NCBI GenBank assembly: GCA_964020085.1
Contig: OZ026595.1
Span: forward strand, 10,131,016-10,195,015
DNA: 64,000 bases
Origin: Micromussa lordhowensis
Taxonomy: Eukaryota; Cnidaria; Anthozoa; Scleractinia; Lobophylliidae
Reading direction: 5' to 3'
Shown here: positions 51,601 to 56,439 of the stretch, in pieces
Layout of the letters: every line of letters starts with the position of its first letter
How positions within the stretch are numbered: the first letter of the stretch is position 1
Notes under the pieces: model-generated
The model's input: the letters and a program-made list of their open reading frames with translations, nothing else
The model's database searches: none
Told to the model about the DNA's origin: nothing
Made by a program: the position numbers and the translations under genes

Positions 51601-54600
51601 AAGTATTTTAATTACTCTACCTTTCTTAGGATGTTCTCTTAAATAGACTTCGGGCCCTGATTTTTCGGCACCTAGCAGATCGTAAACTCTTTCCTGGTAG
51701 ATCTGTAGATATGAACATGTCACCTGCAAGGGAAATATGATAGCTCAGTAACACAGTAGACGATTCACGTTGACAAAGAATTCAACCTTAGAAAAGGAGG
51801 GATAAAGCAAATGTTTCTTTAGCCTGATTCATGCTCTGGCGTTTGTCTTTCGCCCGCGCGCCCTATCGACCGAAGAGCCTGGACAGACTAACATTTGTTA
51901 AACGACTTGAGGACCCTAAATAGTGTTGCTTGATTATGCTCCTTTCCACTGGAACAGGTTGAGGGAGCATTTACTTATTAGTGGTGACATCATCTCGCCA
52001 AACTGTGTGTATGCGATAACTTTTGATTGGATAATGACACTCGGTAACTCTTCGTGTAATTTGTAATTCATCAATACGTGCTTAATGGCTAATACCAGGA
52101 GCCCATCATGGGCTCCTGCTAATACGAAGCACCATTCGCTTACTGCCAGTCTTGCCAAGCAGTGTGTGTATGCGCTAACTTTTGAATGGATAATGACACT
52201 CGATGACTTCGTGTGATTTGTTATTCATCAATACGTGCGTAATGGCTAACACGAAGCACCATTCGCTTACTGCCAGTCTTGTAATTCTGTCAATAAGGCC
52301 TGAAGGAGAATAGCACTGACTTTATTTTACTTACCGCGTAAGAATGGGCTGCGTCTTTACCGATGAGAGCAAAGATATGAGACACAACACTGGTTGTTAA
52401 TCCATCTGGAGCCATCAAAGTGTGCGTCTTACCTTCGAACATTTCAAAGCAACAGCACATTAAGAAGCCGAAGTCTCTTTATGTACAAACAAAAATTGAA
52501 ATTGGCAATAGCATACCTGCCCCTGTCTGCCCGTACGCCATTAAGATGCTATTGAGGCCTGTCATGGAGGCTTCAACGAGGGGCTTACCAACCACCTGGT
52601 ACACCTAGTAACACAAGAGAACACATCCTCCAGTAAAACAAGGCAAATTAGATCTCACGGTTGTTTGGGGACATTACTTCTGACCCTGACATGTCATCAT
52701 AGCATATAGTAAAAGCTATGATGACTTGTCAGGGTTGGAGGATGTGTTCTCTGACAAGTCATCATAGCTTTTACTAGTAGTGTACAACGTTTAACAGGTC
52801 ATAAGAACTAAGAACCTGATAGCTTCTAATAAAACAACTTTTATAAGCCCGAAATCCCCAATACCAAGTCCAAACTAACACAGATTGGAAATTTAACCTT
52901 AAAATCAGAGACCACAACACGTACCTCCTCATTAGCGGCATCAGGGGACAAGACTTGATCAAACTGAAAGATCTTCTCTCTTTTGCCATCTACAACACGA
53001 ACCTAGTAACAACAAAACTTGTCTAACTGAAACGGCAAACCAACAAAAAAAATCTGATTTATAATGGACATGCACTTAGCTTAGCACTAAGCATTTAGCT
53101 AGTTTGCAGGCATGCCACTGTAACAAAGGAAACAAATATTTCAAATGAACATAAATTCGTTAAAAATCTCAACTGGCAGGAGGCAGACCAGTTACAGATC
53201 AGCTATTTACAAAGCGCTAAAGCGTGACCGAGGATTTGAACTCGGGACTACCGAGAAACAAATCCCGCTAGTGACAGAGTGGAGGCCTTGAACCTGGGAC
53301 CTCCGGATTACAACACCAGCGCCCTAAACCACTCGGTCACCCTGTCCTCCACGCAACAACCCTCGTAAAGCATGTTATGGGCCATAAATGAACCTCGTTA
53401 TCTCATTGATAGTTCAATTGATTCTAAATTGTTACCTTAGTTCTCAGGAAATCAGTCACAACCAATAGTTATTTTTAAAATATTGCATATATCCATGCCA
53501 AATGTTCTCCAAACTTGCCAAAACACAAGAAAAAAAAACTTAGTACAAAATCACTGAAAGAGTCAATGTAAATTTCAATTTAAGAGTCAATCTCAGCTAT
53601 TGTGCAGCTTGTGCAGATCAAATCAAAGCAGCCAATCAGACTGAGGCACGGAAAACCAATGCGAGGATAATCGTTGGCTGTCCGTGCGATTTTGATCCTA
53701 AACAAATAATGGGTGAGATTAAAGCCTACCAGTAGCTATACATGTAGCTTTTAGAAGCAGTTTTGTGTCTGTAAATAAATTATCTGAAACATCGACTCTG
53801 CTTCAGTATCTTGTTTCTTATTATATTATTACAGTTCAACATTTAACATTCGTACCTGAGTTAAATCGTCATCCTCTACACTCACGGCACCTTTTCCATC
53901 TAAACTTCTGACGTCACTTTGGACCAAAGGACGAATTCTGACGTAAACTTGGACTCTGCCTGTTGTAGGGTCCTCAAACACATCCGATCCTTCAATCCAA
54001 GGTTTATTAGCTGTTATTATCATACATTTTTGACTACATGTTAATTCTACGTTCTTCACTCTTGAAAACCATAGAAATTTAGTTACAAAATGTTCATAAC
54101 TCAAGTAGAACCACGAGTCACAGACGAGTGGCTTCAATACAACGTTTTGGGAATTTTTGACGTCATTTCCTTTTCCATAGAGAAAAACAAACGAGACATG
54201 TAAGCTCTTTTTATGATATATTTAAGAAATAGCAAATAGCAAATAGCAAATACCAAATAGCAAATATTTTTTACACAGGTATTTTCTTTCACGCATGATT
54301 GCTGGTGGTGATTGTTTAAGACGAAATCCGATAGGAAATTGAGCAATTTCAGTTTTTAGTGGACAAATATCTTGCACCAGAATAATGTTGAGCAATGTTA
54401 AAATCGTTTTTGCATTTTCTAATAGCTAAAGCTATAAAAATTACCTGAAATAACACCAAAAACTATTTCCCATGGTAACTGGAGAAAACAAACTTCAAAG
54501 TTCAGAGAAATTGTGCAAACATAGGTAAAATTGTATGATCAGTTTCACTTCACCAGTACATTGTATTTGTAAGTGTTTCATATGAACTGCAAAAATTGTT

Positions 54601-56439
54601 TTCGGCATTTGGTGTTGTAAGAAATGATTTAAATACGCACAGAAGTTTGCATTGCAATGTAAATAATCTTGGTATAAAGTTTTTGTCCACTTGTTACTCG
54701 AATAACTGGTGACGTCCTTAAGCTATTATTATTATCTACGATTAGCATACACCGTTTTGGGCATTTTACAAATTACTAACTTCAAGCTTCAAGATGCCAC
54801 GATATCTGGGCCACCCATAAACCTGAAGTGCCTAGAAATATTTGCAGGATTAACTAAAACCCTTTAAATTCTTTCTTGATCTTTAACGGAAACTGGTTAC
54901 AAATGTACGGTTTTCTCCTGAAACGACAGCCCGAGCAGTTTTTAAAATACGTGCATATCCCTTTAATTTTGGCCTAATCAAACTCGTACATATCTAACAT
55001 ACGCCATGATTTTAGCACGAACCCGGAGACACCCCGCTATGGGCCAAGTCGATATTTTTAGATTGTAAATGACAAGATATGTTAACATTTTTGTCTATTA
55101 TTTCCGTATCAGTTTTCAGTTTCCTGTTCTCGATAACTCGTGAGGAACCGTGCTGATAAAACATTCTAACGTCAAGCTCCTGAAAATGTTAAGAATGTCA
55201 GCGCTGACAGGCCACGTTTAGACGAAGAAAGATTGCAACTCGAAAATTGGAAGTTAGTTAGTCAGGTTCGGGGTTTGTAATTTATAAAACATACGACGAA
55301 ACAGTTGAAAACCCCCCTGACTAAATGAACAAATTTGTTGAAGTACAACGCAAATTTTTATCGACCGGACAAATGTACATCAACCGGGAAAACACAAAAA
55401 CTGTAAATTTGTCACTACAGCGTGAAACAATTTGCAATTTGCAGGTGTTTCGCATGGATTTAACATGGTTACTACTTTAAAAGATGCCTTAAAATTGGAA
55501 TTGTCATTCGTGGAGATAAGATATCAGACATAACAACTGACTGAGGGACAGTTCCTATCGGTCTCAGCCATTTGTCACTCAGTACCGAAGGCTACCATCT
55601 GCGTTTCATGGTTACTAAAAGGATTTCTGTTGGAAGAATACCAGTAAAAACTGTTCTTATTCTGTCTCAAATGCCGATATTCGTTAACCCTTTGATCATT
55701 CTTGTGACTTTAAAAAGACTTTACCAATTATGAAAGATTTTAGAGAAAATTCTGAAAAACAGAAATTTGAAAAATCCAAGCAGAGTGCACGCTTGGCAGT
55801 GTATTGTTTTTTTTTTTTTAAATTTTAGTTCTCTATTTAAGTCTAAATTCCATTTCAGTGGTCAAGCAAGACTAGGAAGTATTTTTTTGTCATCTGGGCT
55901 ATTTGACAATATTTCCGAAAAAAGAATGCAGATAAGAAACGCACAGTAAGTATAGTATCCACCAACTGCTGTATTTGTGGAATAAACATCACTCATTTTA
56001 GTCAATAATATACTTCACACTGCGAAAGGAATGCTTCGGCTCCTTGGATCAGAAAACCCAAGCTCGTAGCTGCGTTTTAAGTAACCGCTCGTAACCGACA
56101 TCGGCAACAAATGTTTTGGACTGGAAGCAGTTTCAAATTGTAGTGTATAAAGCGAAGTGTTTTAGCCCCCCAAAATCCTATTATACTTTAATTTCGTTTA
56201 GTATCTAATAAACCATACTTCTACTATCGGGCGTAGAATGTGTAATTATCACGAGTAAATAACATTCATTCTCAAGAAAAACAACATAAAGTAAGGAGCC
56301 TACCCTGAGTCCAGTTTCTCTGTCGTCTCATTGTGAATATTCTCACGGCCTTGAACTTCAACTTTTTAGCCGACGATGAATCATCTGGTGTCCCAAAATG
56401 ACTGCCACTTTCTCCAAGTTCCTCAAAATATTTGTATTC
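18049..56439 (-). CDS. Kinesin with N-terminal motor and giant coiled-coil tail (21 exons, 5' incomplete)
   Basis: Twenty-one exons join in frame to 5,958 bases, 1,985 residues plus TGA. All 20 junctions are GT-AG with compatible phases. Numbering from the first visible exon: N-terminal extension 1-64; motor about 65-440 with [10 protein letters not shown] (65-74), P-loop GQTGAGKT (148-155), switch I NRQSSRSH (256-263) and switch II DLAGSER (346-352); neck 441-470; linker helices 470-713; coiled coil 715-1801; tail 1802-1985. An approximately 65-residue acidic Ser/Tyr-rich insertion sits in loop 10. The catalytic motifs are intact, so it is presumably an ATP-driven microtubule motor. The motor end ([10 protein letters not shown]) recalls the KIN-U/ARK group of plants and protists from memory, but the armadillo repeats of that group are absent; family placement is uncertain. 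The first coding exon and promoter were not found; the first visible exon starts in phase 0. Confidence 0.9.
19244..19287 (-). ncRNA. Hammerhead-ribozyme-like motif, left arm
   Basis: On the minus strand: TTCCC, CTGAAGA, A, GGTC, loop, GACC, GAAA, CGTC, GGGAA. This fits the order stem I, CUGANGA, stem II, GAAA, minimal stem III ending GUC, stem I'. TTCCC pairs with GGGAA, and GGTC with GACC. One extra A lies between the first box and stem II. Penelope-like elements are known to carry hammerheads with a very short stem III. Confidence 0.5.
19356..19650 (-). pseudogene. Internally deleted PLE protein fragment (RT end joined to C-terminus)
   Basis: It reads [20 protein letters not shown], then [24 protein letters not shown] and then [20 protein letters not shown] to the end ANKKK. 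Compared with the plus-strand copy, the NHGIK...TNWH part, which includes the GIY-YIG domain, is missing. It is a defective copy made in the inverted half of the element. Confidence 0.75.
19631..20131 (+). CDS. GIY-YIG endonuclease fragment of a Penelope-like element
   Basis: It encodes a GIY-YIG nuclease domain: [20 protein letters not shown], then [34 protein letters not shown], and a conserved end ILEAWEINC. The variant core VYDIPC...SYIG, the following Arg/His helix and the final Glu fit the Penelope-type enzyme that nicks target DNA during retrotransposition. No reverse-transcriptase domain precedes it here, so the copy is 5'-truncated. The first 20 or so codons (from the nominal ATG at 19631) read through the junction of the inverted halves and are not native. 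It is a dead or non-autonomous copy. Confidence 0.8.
   Translation: MSILLVAFPYFDQILLWGFFQPDPLENHGIKVAFKPYQTINQVFPKPKDQIDKEETRGPVYDIPCADCSKSYIGETQRKFSTRRGEHQKAVARRQCEKSALADHVINTNHDIAWDEATILRTNTNWHQRKILEAWEINCAKDPLNRDDGALLPKEYLHLTLANKKK
20198..20241 (+). ncRNA. Hammerhead-ribozyme-like motif, right arm
   Basis: TTCCC, CTGAAGA (20204-20210), A, GGTC (20212-20215), loop, GACC (20225-20228), GAAA (20229-20232), CGTC, GGGAA (20237-20241). Predicted self-cleavage would follow C at 20236. It differs from the left-arm copy at one loop base. The same caveat about the extra A applies. Confidence 0.5.
20556..23820 (-). CDS. Kinesin exon 20: single-exon coiled-coil tail
   Basis: Acceptor TTTCTCTCCAG and donor CAAAT|GTAAGT bound 3,265 bases (1,087 codons). 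After a Ser/Pro-rich start ([20 protein letters not shown]) nearly the whole length is heptad-like, with many E, K, L and R and blocks such as [20 protein letters not shown] and [18 protein letters not shown]. Breaks occur around residues with [14 protein letters not shown] and [20 protein letters not shown]. It probably dimerises the motor and holds cargo or scaffold contacts. An in-frame ATG (23866) lies just upstream of the acceptor but inside the intron. Confidence 0.9.
24083..24378. mobile_element. Inverted-repeat element, about 296 bp
   Basis: TTATAACCC then CCCATTAATTTTC begins it, and GAAAATTAATGGG then GGGTTATAA ends it (22-bp terminal inverted repeats with one mismatch). The interior has an open frame to the right end ([20 protein letters not shown], then [12 protein letters not shown]) that faintly recalls N-termini of Crypton/ZMYM-type recombinase relatives; I do not rely on that. 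It sits in the kinesin intron between exons 20 and 19. Confidence 0.7.
24381..24565. mobile_element. Foldback element abutting the previous element
   Basis: The left arm (AAATAAACTCC, then GCTGGTATGTCGGCTGATAA, then GCTGAGAGATTGTCC) is inverted in the right arm (GGACAATCTCTCAGCC, then ACATTATCAGCCGACATACC, then GGGGTTTATTTA). The loop is about 24455-24495, itself holding GAAGCTTCGCTTC. There is no coding capacity. Confidence 0.8.
24686..24895 (-). repeat. Repeat copy with degenerate hammerhead-like motif
   Basis: Shares blocks with 12500-12700. On the minus strand 24763-24790 reads CCGA, AGGGC, TAAC, GCTC, GAAA, CGTC: the GAAACGTC half is intact but the first box is shortened by a small deletion. 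It is followed by GTTTCTTTAGAAAC and CGCCCTTTATT, which also occur in the other copy in inverted form. Confidence 0.55.
25187..25351 (-). CDS. Kinesin exon 19
   Basis: Acceptor CTATATTCAG and donor TTCAG|GTATGG. It encodes [20 protein letters not shown], then [20 protein letters not shown] and [14 protein letters not shown]. It is mostly helical and links the neck region to the giant coiled-coil exon. Confidence 0.85.
25352..26358 (-). other. Kinesin intron between exons 18 and 19
   Basis: About 1 kb of AT-rich intron. No element with clear ends and no other gene is seen. Confidence 0.6.
26359..26430 (-). CDS. Kinesin exon 18
   Basis: Acceptor TTCTCTTAG and donor CCTCAG|GTATTA. It encodes [20 protein letters not shown] and TSS; both ends are phase 1. 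It is short but flanked by good splice sites and keeps the frame. Confidence 0.8.
26431..28439 (-). other. Kinesin intron 17, first part
   Basis: AT-rich intron sequence with no gene or bounded repeat that I can support. The intron continues to 29540 and includes the TAACGG cluster described separately. Confidence 0.5.
28456..28710 (+). repeat. Cluster of TAACGG motifs, all on one strand
   Basis: Exact TAACGG occurs at 28456, 28486, 28537, 28551, 28558, 28666, 28677 and 28705. Close variants occur at 28506 and 28688 (TAACAG), 28579 (TAACGC), 28600 and 28642 (TAACGT) and 28621 (TAATGG). No exact CCGTTA lies on the same strand in this span. Spacing is irregular (7 to 108 bases between exact copies), so it is not a simple tandem array. 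Most copies are preceded by TC or GC. TAACGG matches the core of Myb-type sites (YAACKG). It lies in kinesin intron 17. Confidence 0.75.
29284..29306. repeat. Short GACGC tandem repeat
   Basis: About four and a half copies of the 5-mer CGACG (GCGACGCGACGCGACGCGAC) form a small GC-rich microsatellite in AT-rich intron sequence. Confidence 0.8.
29541..29697 (-). CDS. Kinesin exon 17
   Basis: Donor GAAAG|GTTTGT. The phase requires the acceptor TTTCAGAG rather than TTTCAG; the latter would shift the frame into a stop. It encodes [20 protein letters not shown], then [20 protein letters not shown] and [12 protein letters not shown]. It ends in phase 1. Confidence 0.8.
29698..32139 (-). other. Kinesin intron 16
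   Basis: 2.4 kb of intron. On the opposite strand an open frame of 77 codons (30512-30745, with [13 protein letters not shown] and [20 protein letters not shown]) has gene-like composition but matches nothing I know and shows no clear splice or promoter context. Confidence 0.5.
32140..32385 (-). CDS. Kinesin exon 16
   Basis: Acceptor TTAATCAG and donor CTAGAG|GTAGAT; 246 bases in phase 0 at both ends. It encodes [20 protein letters not shown], then [20 protein letters not shown] and [20 protein letters not shown]. It is an all-helical linker with no named domain. Confidence 0.85.
32836..32933 (-). CDS. Kinesin exon 15
   Basis: Acceptor TTTCTTTCAG and donor AACAG|GTAAAC. It encodes [20 protein letters not shown] and [12 protein letters not shown], which looks like the first coiled coil after the neck. 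Confidence 0.85.
32934..41230 (-). other. Kinesin intron 14, the longest (8.3 kb)
   Basis: No second gene can be supported inside. It holds a 57-codon plus-strand frame at 38301-38474 ([20 protein letters not shown], then [20 protein letters not shown]), which continues after a frame break as an acidic stretch ([20 protein letters not shown]). This may be the N-terminal remnant of a transposon gene. It also holds a hammerhead-like motif at 40327-40354. The rest is AT-rich. Confidence 0.5.
40327..40354 (+). ncRNA. Possible hammerhead-like core
   Basis: CTGAAGA (40327-40333), TGAC, CTAGT, GTCG, GAAA, CGTT: the order of boxes fits, and TGAC/GTCG can pair with one G-U. The cleavage triplet would be GTT. 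Stem I pairing between the flanks is poor, so this may be only a decayed relic of a Penelope-type repeat. Confidence 0.3.
41231..41282 (-). CDS. Kinesin exon 14: neck
   Basis: Acceptor CCTTTTCAG and donor AAAAG|GTTAGT. It encodes [17 protein letters not shown], the helical neck just after the motor. The DYQKMAKQL pattern resembles the FDYKSL-type neck of KIN-U kinesins from memory. Confidence 0.85.
41283..44854 (-). other. Kinesin intron 13 (3.6 kb)
   Basis: Intron with a short AT dinucleotide run (about 42466-42482) and the large foldback at 43637-43845. No gene was identified. Confidence 0.55.
43637..43845. mobile_element. Foldback element, near-perfect palindrome
   Basis: Both arms carry AGCAATAGACCACAAGTTTC, GGCTGATAAACCACGCGGGA and TGTTGGTAGAACACTCGAAG or their complements, extending to AATAATTATTTA at the tips. 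The centre is near 43738 (CTCGCCTGCGGCTCG). It encodes nothing; such elements can extrude cruciforms and are hard to assemble. Confidence 0.85.
44855..44959 (-). CDS. Kinesin exon 13: end of motor
   Basis: Acceptor CTTTAG and donor GTGGAG|GTAAGC; 35 codons in phase 0. It encodes [20 protein letters not shown] and [15 protein letters not shown]. The ISP-x-x-x-x-x-ETL-x-L-x-FA consensus of kinesin motors appears here as [18 protein letters not shown]. Confidence 0.9.
45301..45502. mobile_element. MITE-like element with TTAGGCC ends
   Basis: The left end is TTAGGCCCAGGTCAA and the right end, complemented, is TTAGGCCAAGGCAAACGTCG. The interior is rich in GTTCGACG/CGTCGAAC-type blocks in both orientations. 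A similar left end, TTAGGCCCGGTTTATACGTC, occurs at about 60382. It lies in the kinesin intron between exons 13 and 12. Confidence 0.6.
45631..45745 (-). CDS. Kinesin exon 12
   Basis: Acceptor CTTTTCAG and donor AATT|GTGAGT. It encodes [20 protein letters not shown], then [18 protein letters not shown]. This is the conserved HIPYRxSxLTRLLQDxLGGNxKT motor block, with D replacing G in DGLDGN. Confidence 0.9.
46615..46713 (-). CDS. Kinesin exon 11: switch II
   Basis: Acceptor CCTATAG and donor TTGGG|GTATGT. It encodes [20 protein letters not shown] and [19 protein letters not shown] is the intact switch II and INSSLLELG the following relay helix. Confidence 0.95.
46714..48740 (-). other. Kinesin intron 10 (2.0 kb)
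   Basis: Contains a perfect 12-bp hairpin, GTGACGCAAGCT / AGCTTGCGTCAC (47470-47481 and 47492-47503). A plus-strand frame of 123 codons at 47675-48046 has no recognisable domain. No gene is called. Confidence 0.5.
48741..48814 (-). CDS. Kinesin exon 10
   Basis: Acceptor TTTCTCAG and donor TACGT|GTACGT. It encodes [20 protein letters not shown] and GKLY: the end of the loop-10 insertion and the start of strand beta 7. It ends in phase 2 and completes V with exon 11. Confidence 0.85.
49029..49144 (-). CDS. Kinesin exon 9: acidic Ser/Tyr-rich loop-10 insertion
   Basis: Acceptor TTATTTCAG and donor CGAT|GTACGT. It encodes [20 protein letters not shown] and [18 protein letters not shown]. No kinesin I know has this composition between strands beta 6 and beta 7. 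The length is a multiple that keeps the frame only together with the partial codons of its neighbours (2 + 114 bases). The Ser, Thr and Tyr residues among acidic residues could be phosphorylated. Confidence 0.8.
49448..49506 (-). CDS. Kinesin exon 8
   Basis: Acceptor CATTTTCAG and donor GGAG|GTTTGC. It encodes [19 protein letters not shown]. Together with the split Arg from exon 7 it completes switch I (NRQSSRSH). Confidence 0.9.
49507..50840 (-). other. Kinesin intron 7 with a possible Ly6-like exon relic on the plus strand
   Basis: At 50239-50397 (+) a frame reads [20 protein letters not shown], then [13 protein letters not shown], stopping after [11 protein letters not shown] resembles the first two cysteines of Ly6/uPAR domains, but the later cysteines are missing, so at most this is a decayed exon. 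Nothing else is recognised in the intron. Confidence 0.35.
50841..50964 (-). CDS. Kinesin exon 7
   Basis: Acceptor GCCCTAG and donor AGCAG|GTAAGT. It encodes [20 protein letters not shown], then [20 protein letters not shown], matching the motor block VxGLxexxVxsxeevxxLlxxGxxnRxvaxTxmNxxSS. Confidence 0.95.
51621..51723 (-). CDS. Kinesin exon 6
   Basis: Acceptor CCCTTGCAG and donor GAAAG|GTAGAG. It encodes [20 protein letters not shown] and [14 protein letters not shown], the SYLEIYxExVxDLL block of kinesin motors. Confidence 0.95.
51997..52281. repeat. Tandem duplication, two diverged copies
   Basis: Copy A (51997-52153) and copy B (52154-52281) both begin GCCAA, continue GTGTGTATGCG, TAACTTTTGA(A)TGGATAATG and ATTCATCAATACGTGC, and end GCACCATTCGCTTACTGCCA then GTCTTG. 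Copy A is longer because of a palindromic insert (next entry). It lies in the kinesin intron between exons 6 and 5. Confidence 0.85.
52096..52118. mobile_element. 23-bp palindromic insert flanked by 7-bp direct repeats
   Basis: CAGGAGCCCAT, C, ATGGGCTCCTG is a perfect palindrome with 11-bp arms. It is flanked by CTAATAC on both sides (52089-52095 and 52119-52125). The neighbouring duplicate copy has a single CTAACAC at the same place and no insert. This has the structure of an insertion with target-site duplication, but is far too small for any known autonomous element. Confidence 0.7.
52335..52432 (-). CDS. Kinesin exon 5
   Basis: Acceptor GTTCGAAG and donor CGCG|GTAAGT. It encodes [20 protein letters not shown] and [12 protein letters not shown]. 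It supplies the last two P-loop residues (KT). Confidence 0.9.
52517..52604 (-). CDS. Kinesin exon 4: P-loop
   Basis: Acceptor TTACTAG and donor GGCAG|GTATGC. It encodes [20 protein letters not shown] and LMAYGQTGA. The intron splits the P-loop GQTGAGKT within its second G codon. Confidence 0.95.
52617..52770. repeat. Nested inverted repeats in a kinesin intron
   Basis: AGAGAACACATCCTCC (52616-52631) pairs with GGAGGATGTGTTCTCT (52736-52751). Within it CCCTGACATGTCATCATAGC pairs with GCTATGATGACTTGTCAGGG (52684-52733), and part of that, ACAAGTCATCATAGCTTTTA, is repeated again just outside (52754-52773). It lies between exons 4 and 3. Confidence 0.8.
52925..53002 (-). CDS. Kinesin exon 3
   Basis: Acceptor GTTACTAG and donor GAGGAG|GTACGT. 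Twenty-six codons, [20 protein letters not shown] and DAANEE, phase 0 at both ends. FQFDQVLSP is the conserved FxFDxVf of kinesin motors. Confidence 0.95.
53222..53350 (-). repeat. tRNA-derived SINE
   Basis: On the minus strand it begins near GTGACCGAGTGGTTTAGGGC, an A-box like that of tRNA-Leu/Ser, and has GGTTCAAGGCC as B-box at about 53286-53296. A second B-box-like GAGTTCAAATCC follows at about 53230. The acceptor stem and anticodon arm of a real tRNA cannot be folded, so it is a SINE. It lies in kinesin intron 2. Confidence 0.7.
53856..54010 (-). CDS. Kinesin exon 2: start of motor
   Basis: Acceptor AATAACAG and donor CTCAG|GTACGA. It encodes [20 protein letters not shown], then [20 protein letters not shown] and [11 protein letters not shown]. 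An ATG (54023) lies just upstream in the same frame and could start a shorter protein, but the acceptor joins exactly in phase to exon 1. Confidence 0.9.
54011..56303 (-). other. Kinesin intron 1 (2.3 kb)
   Basis: Contains a small tandem array of AAATAGCA-type 8-mers (about 54225-54266, five copies). No gene was identified. Confidence 0.6.
56304..56439 (-). CDS. Kinesin exon 1 as visible: N-terminal extension
   Basis: Acceptor ACCCGACAG and donor CAGG|GTAGGC. It encodes [20 protein letters not shown], then [20 protein letters not shown] and RNWTQ, ending in phase 1 and joining exactly with exon 2. The reading starts in phase 0 with no ATG at its head, so at least one more 5' exon should exist. 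If the internal Met is used, the extension would be only about 10 residues shorter than the motor start. Confidence 0.8.

Noticed and set aside
53222..53350. A tRNA gene on the minus strand (A-box and B-box present)
   Set aside because: No proper acceptor stem or anticodon arm can be folded, and a second B-box follows; it fits a SINE better.
54020..54137. A start codon for the kinesin at 54023 or upstream
   Set aside because: A good acceptor at 54011 joins in exact phase to a coding exon at 56304-56439, so the Met frame upstream is intron.
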